Part shown: positions 62,389 through 64,000 of the stretch, in pieces
Layout: every line of letters starts with the position of its first letter
Position numbering within the stretch: the first letter of the stretch is position 1
Origin: Phycisphaerales bacterium
GTDB lineage: Bacteria; Planctomycetota; Phycisphaerae; Phycisphaerales; SM1A02
Length of the DNA stretch: 64,000 nt
Reading direction: 5' to 3'
Assembly (NCBI GenBank): GCA_009691785.1
Contig: SIAM01000003.1
Location: 1 to 64,000, forward strand
Translations under genes and position numbers: made by a program
Notes under the pieces: generated by a model
Databases searched by the model: none
Told to the model about the DNA's origin: nothing
Seen by the model: only the letters and a program-made list of their open reading frames with translations

Positions 62389-64000
62389 ATGATCTCCTCC
62401 CAACCTCATTCAAACCATGTTTCCGATGTCGCCATTGTGGGCGCTGGCCCTGGCGGACTTGCCGCGGCGCTTGTTCTTGCCGCCAGCGGAGCCAGCGTTG
62501 ACATTTACGAATCTCAGCCCGTGGTTGGTGGCCGCTCCCGCAGGCTCACGCTTGACAGTGATCAAGGTCACTATCACTTTGATGTCGGACCAACTTTTTT
62601 CATGATGCCCTATGTGCTTGATGAAATCTTGGCGGCCGCTGGCAGCAAACTGTCCGAGCGCGTGGAACTGCGGCGACTTGATCCCATGTATCGCTTGCTG
62701 CTTGGCCGCCCCGGTCAAGAGCCAATCACGCTCGACACCACGCAAGACTTGCGTTTGATGGAGCAACGCCTGAGCGCCATTGAGCCGCATGATGGTCCCG
62801 CGTTTCTAACATTTATCAGCGACAACCGCCGCAAACTGGAGGCCATGACGCCACTGTTGCGCAGCCCCATTCGCAGCGTGTTGGATTTGTGCACCGTGGA
62901 CAACATGCGCGCGGGAACGCATCTTCGACCGTGGCAAAGTTTGTACGACCACCTGCGCGGATATTTCAAGCATCCGCAAATTCGCCTGGCGCTTTCCTTT
63001 CAAAGCAAATATTTGGGCATGAGCCCCTTCGAGTGCCCGGAACTGTTCAGCATTCTTCCCTTCATTGAATATGAATATGGAATCTGGCACCCGCGCGGCG
63101 GCTGCAACGCCATCATGAACGCCATGCGCGAAATCGCGCAGGAGCTTGGCGTGAAATTTCATTTCAATTCACCCGTGGACAAAATTGAATTTGAAGGCAG
63201 ACAAGCCGTGGGCGTGCGCGTGAATGGCGCGCTGCATCGCCACAAGCATGTGGTCATCAACGCCGACGCCGCCGCCGCCATGAAGCGCATGATTCCAGAA
63301 TCCCTTCGCGGCGCATGGAGCGACCAAAAAATCGATGGCAAAAAATATTCCTGCTCCACCTTCATGATGTATCTGGGCTTGGACGGCGAAGTTGAACTTC
63401 CCCACCACACCATTTACGCCAGCCGACAGTACGAACAAAACCTGCGCGATATTTCCAGCAACGGCCTCTTGAGCGAGGACCCATCCATGTATGTGTGCAA
63501 TCCCTCGCGCCTTGACGCTTCCATGGCGCCAAGCGGCCACAGCGCGCTATACATTTTGGTGCCCACGCCCAACACGCAACCAAACGTGAACCACGTGGAC
63601 TGGAATGCCTCCAATTCAACGCTGCGCGAGCGAACACTGGACCAACTGGAAACAATTTTTGGCGTGGGCGATATCCGCGGCCGCATCCGCGCCGAGAAGC
63701 ACATCACGCCCAATGATTGGGCCGGCGAAGGAATTCAATATGGCGCCACATTTAATTTGGCGCACACGCTTGGGCAAATGTTGCACAAGCGGCCGCAACA
63801 CAAAATGCGCGGCGTTGAAAGCGTGTGGTTTGTGGGCGGCGGCACGCATCCAGGCTCGGGTTTGCCCGTCATTTTCCTCTCCTCGCAAATCACCGCGCGT
63901 CTGCTGTGCGCGGAGCTTGGACTCAGCTGCGCATTGGATACTCCGCCAACTCGTCCCAGCGGTATGCTCCAAGAGTGGACATTACCTACGGTCAATATCT
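62389..64000 (+). CDS. crtN: Diapophytoene/squalene-type desaturase, CrtN-like (3' end cut by window)
   Basis: Open from ATG at 62389 to the window end, at least 537 codons, so only the last part is missing. FAD motif VAIVGAGPGGLAAALVL, HFDVGPTFFMMPYVLDEI, SFQSKYLGMSPFECPELFSI, YSCSTFMMYLGLDG, DPSMYVCNPSRLD and WFVGGGTHPGSGLPVIFLSS. This layout matches CrtN, which desaturates the C30 backbone to diaponeurosporene. Divergent from the other four carotenoid genes. No crtM or hpnCDE gene is in the window. Confidence 0.9.
   Translation, partial: MISSQPHSNHVSDVAIVGAGPGGLAAALVLAASGASVDIYESQPVVGGRSRRLTLDSDQGHYHFDVGPTFFMMPYVLDEILAAAGSKLSERVELRRLDPMYRLLLGRPGQEPITLDTTQDLRLMEQRLSAIEPHDGPAFLTFISDNRRKLEAMTPLLRSPIRSVLDLCTVDNMRAGTHLRPWQSLYDHLRGYFKHPQIRLALSFQSKYLGMSPFECPELFSILPFIEYEYGIWHPRGGCNAIMNAMREIAQELGVKFHFNSPVDKIEFEGRQAVGVRVNGALHRHKHVVINADAAAAMKRMIPESLRGAWSDQKIDGKKYSCSTFMMYLGLDGEVELPHHTIYASRQYEQNLRDISSNGLLSEDPSMYVCNPSRLDASMAPSGHSALYILVPTPNTQPNVNHVDWNASNSTLRERTLDQLETIFGVGDIRGRIRAEKHITPNDWAGEGIQYGATFNLAHTLGQMLHKRPQHKMRGVESVWFVGGGTHPGSGLPVIFLSSQITARLLCAELGLSCALDTPPTRPSGMLQEWTLPTVNI

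Overview
The window looks like chromosomal DNA from a planctomycete, most likely a Phycisphaerae-type lineage. The main pointers are at the left edge. There is a secreted collagen-like protein with the TPRQ...PAPVALYALSGN type of segment seen in many planctomycete surface proteins. Beside it is a small exported protein with two dockerin-like repeats ending in LLNWG/LLNWE. The C30 carotenoid genes at the right edge, the weakly conserved Shine-Dalgarno sites and many genes for exported proteins of unknown function agree with this. The lineage is an inference from these features, not from a marker tree. Coding density is very high: no gap exceeds about 300 bases, and start/stop overlaps (ATGA, TAATG, GTGA) are common. 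There are no rRNA genes, insertion sequences, prophage genes or CRISPR arrays.

Layout. 1-4.8 kb: the collagen-like and dockerin-like surface genes, an exported lipoprotein, an RluA-type pseudouridine synthase, homogentisate 1,2-dioxygenase and a DUF192 protein. 4.9-7.2 kb: fumarylacetoacetase, coupled to a conserved gene of unknown function. With the dioxygenase this forms a split homogentisate (tyrosine) catabolic module. 7.2-13.4 kb: housekeeping genes (ACT-domain protein, HemW, PurA, UppS, SIMPL protein, FMN-dependent hydroxy-acid dehydrogenase). 13.4-26.1 kb: a ten-gene minus-strand respiratory operon. In transcription order it encodes caa3 oxidase subunits II, I and III, an unknown membrane protein, a di-heme cytochrome c, Rieske protein, cytochrome b with a fused cytochrome c, a CtaG-ferredoxin fusion, an exported protein and a multi-PAS sensor kinase. 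The oxidase-then-bc-complex order resembles the actinobacterial ctaE-qcrCAB arrangement and suggests a III-IV supercomplex. 26.2-27.8 kb: tRNA-Leu(CAA) and guaB.

27.9-32.6 kb: a three-gene operon with an intact PilT-like ATPase, a membrane-anchored PilB/GspE-like protein that has lost the Walker A lysine, and a CvpA-like membrane protein. 32.6-34.6 kb: accB-accC. 34.7-38.2 kb: a BtuFCD/FecCD-type ABC importer. 38.3-45.6 kb: a coiled-coil membrane protein, tRNA-Ser(UGA) with a good terminator, a putative metalloprotease lipoprotein, valS overlapping head-to-head with a TPR lipoprotein gene, an SDR and a small membrane protein. 45.6-53.7 kb: an AsmA-like giant, a LOG-family protein, a lipoprotein, PssA and TrpB. 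53.8-57.3 kb: an exported endonuclease/exonuclease/phosphatase-fold protein and an MsbA-like ABC exporter.

57.2-64 kb: a C30 carotenoid cluster (aldehyde dehydrogenase, CrtP-like oxidase, acyltransferase, glycosyltransferase, and a divergent CrtN-like desaturase cut off by the window end). It matches the gene set for a staphyloxanthin-type glycosylated, acylated carotenoic acid. The first enzyme that makes the C30 backbone is not in the window.

The most interesting unexplained parts are the PilT/pseudo-PilB/CvpA operon, the CtaG-ferredoxin fusion in a supercomplex-like operon, the unknown gene coupled to fumarylacetoacetase, and the valS/TPR start-codon overlap.
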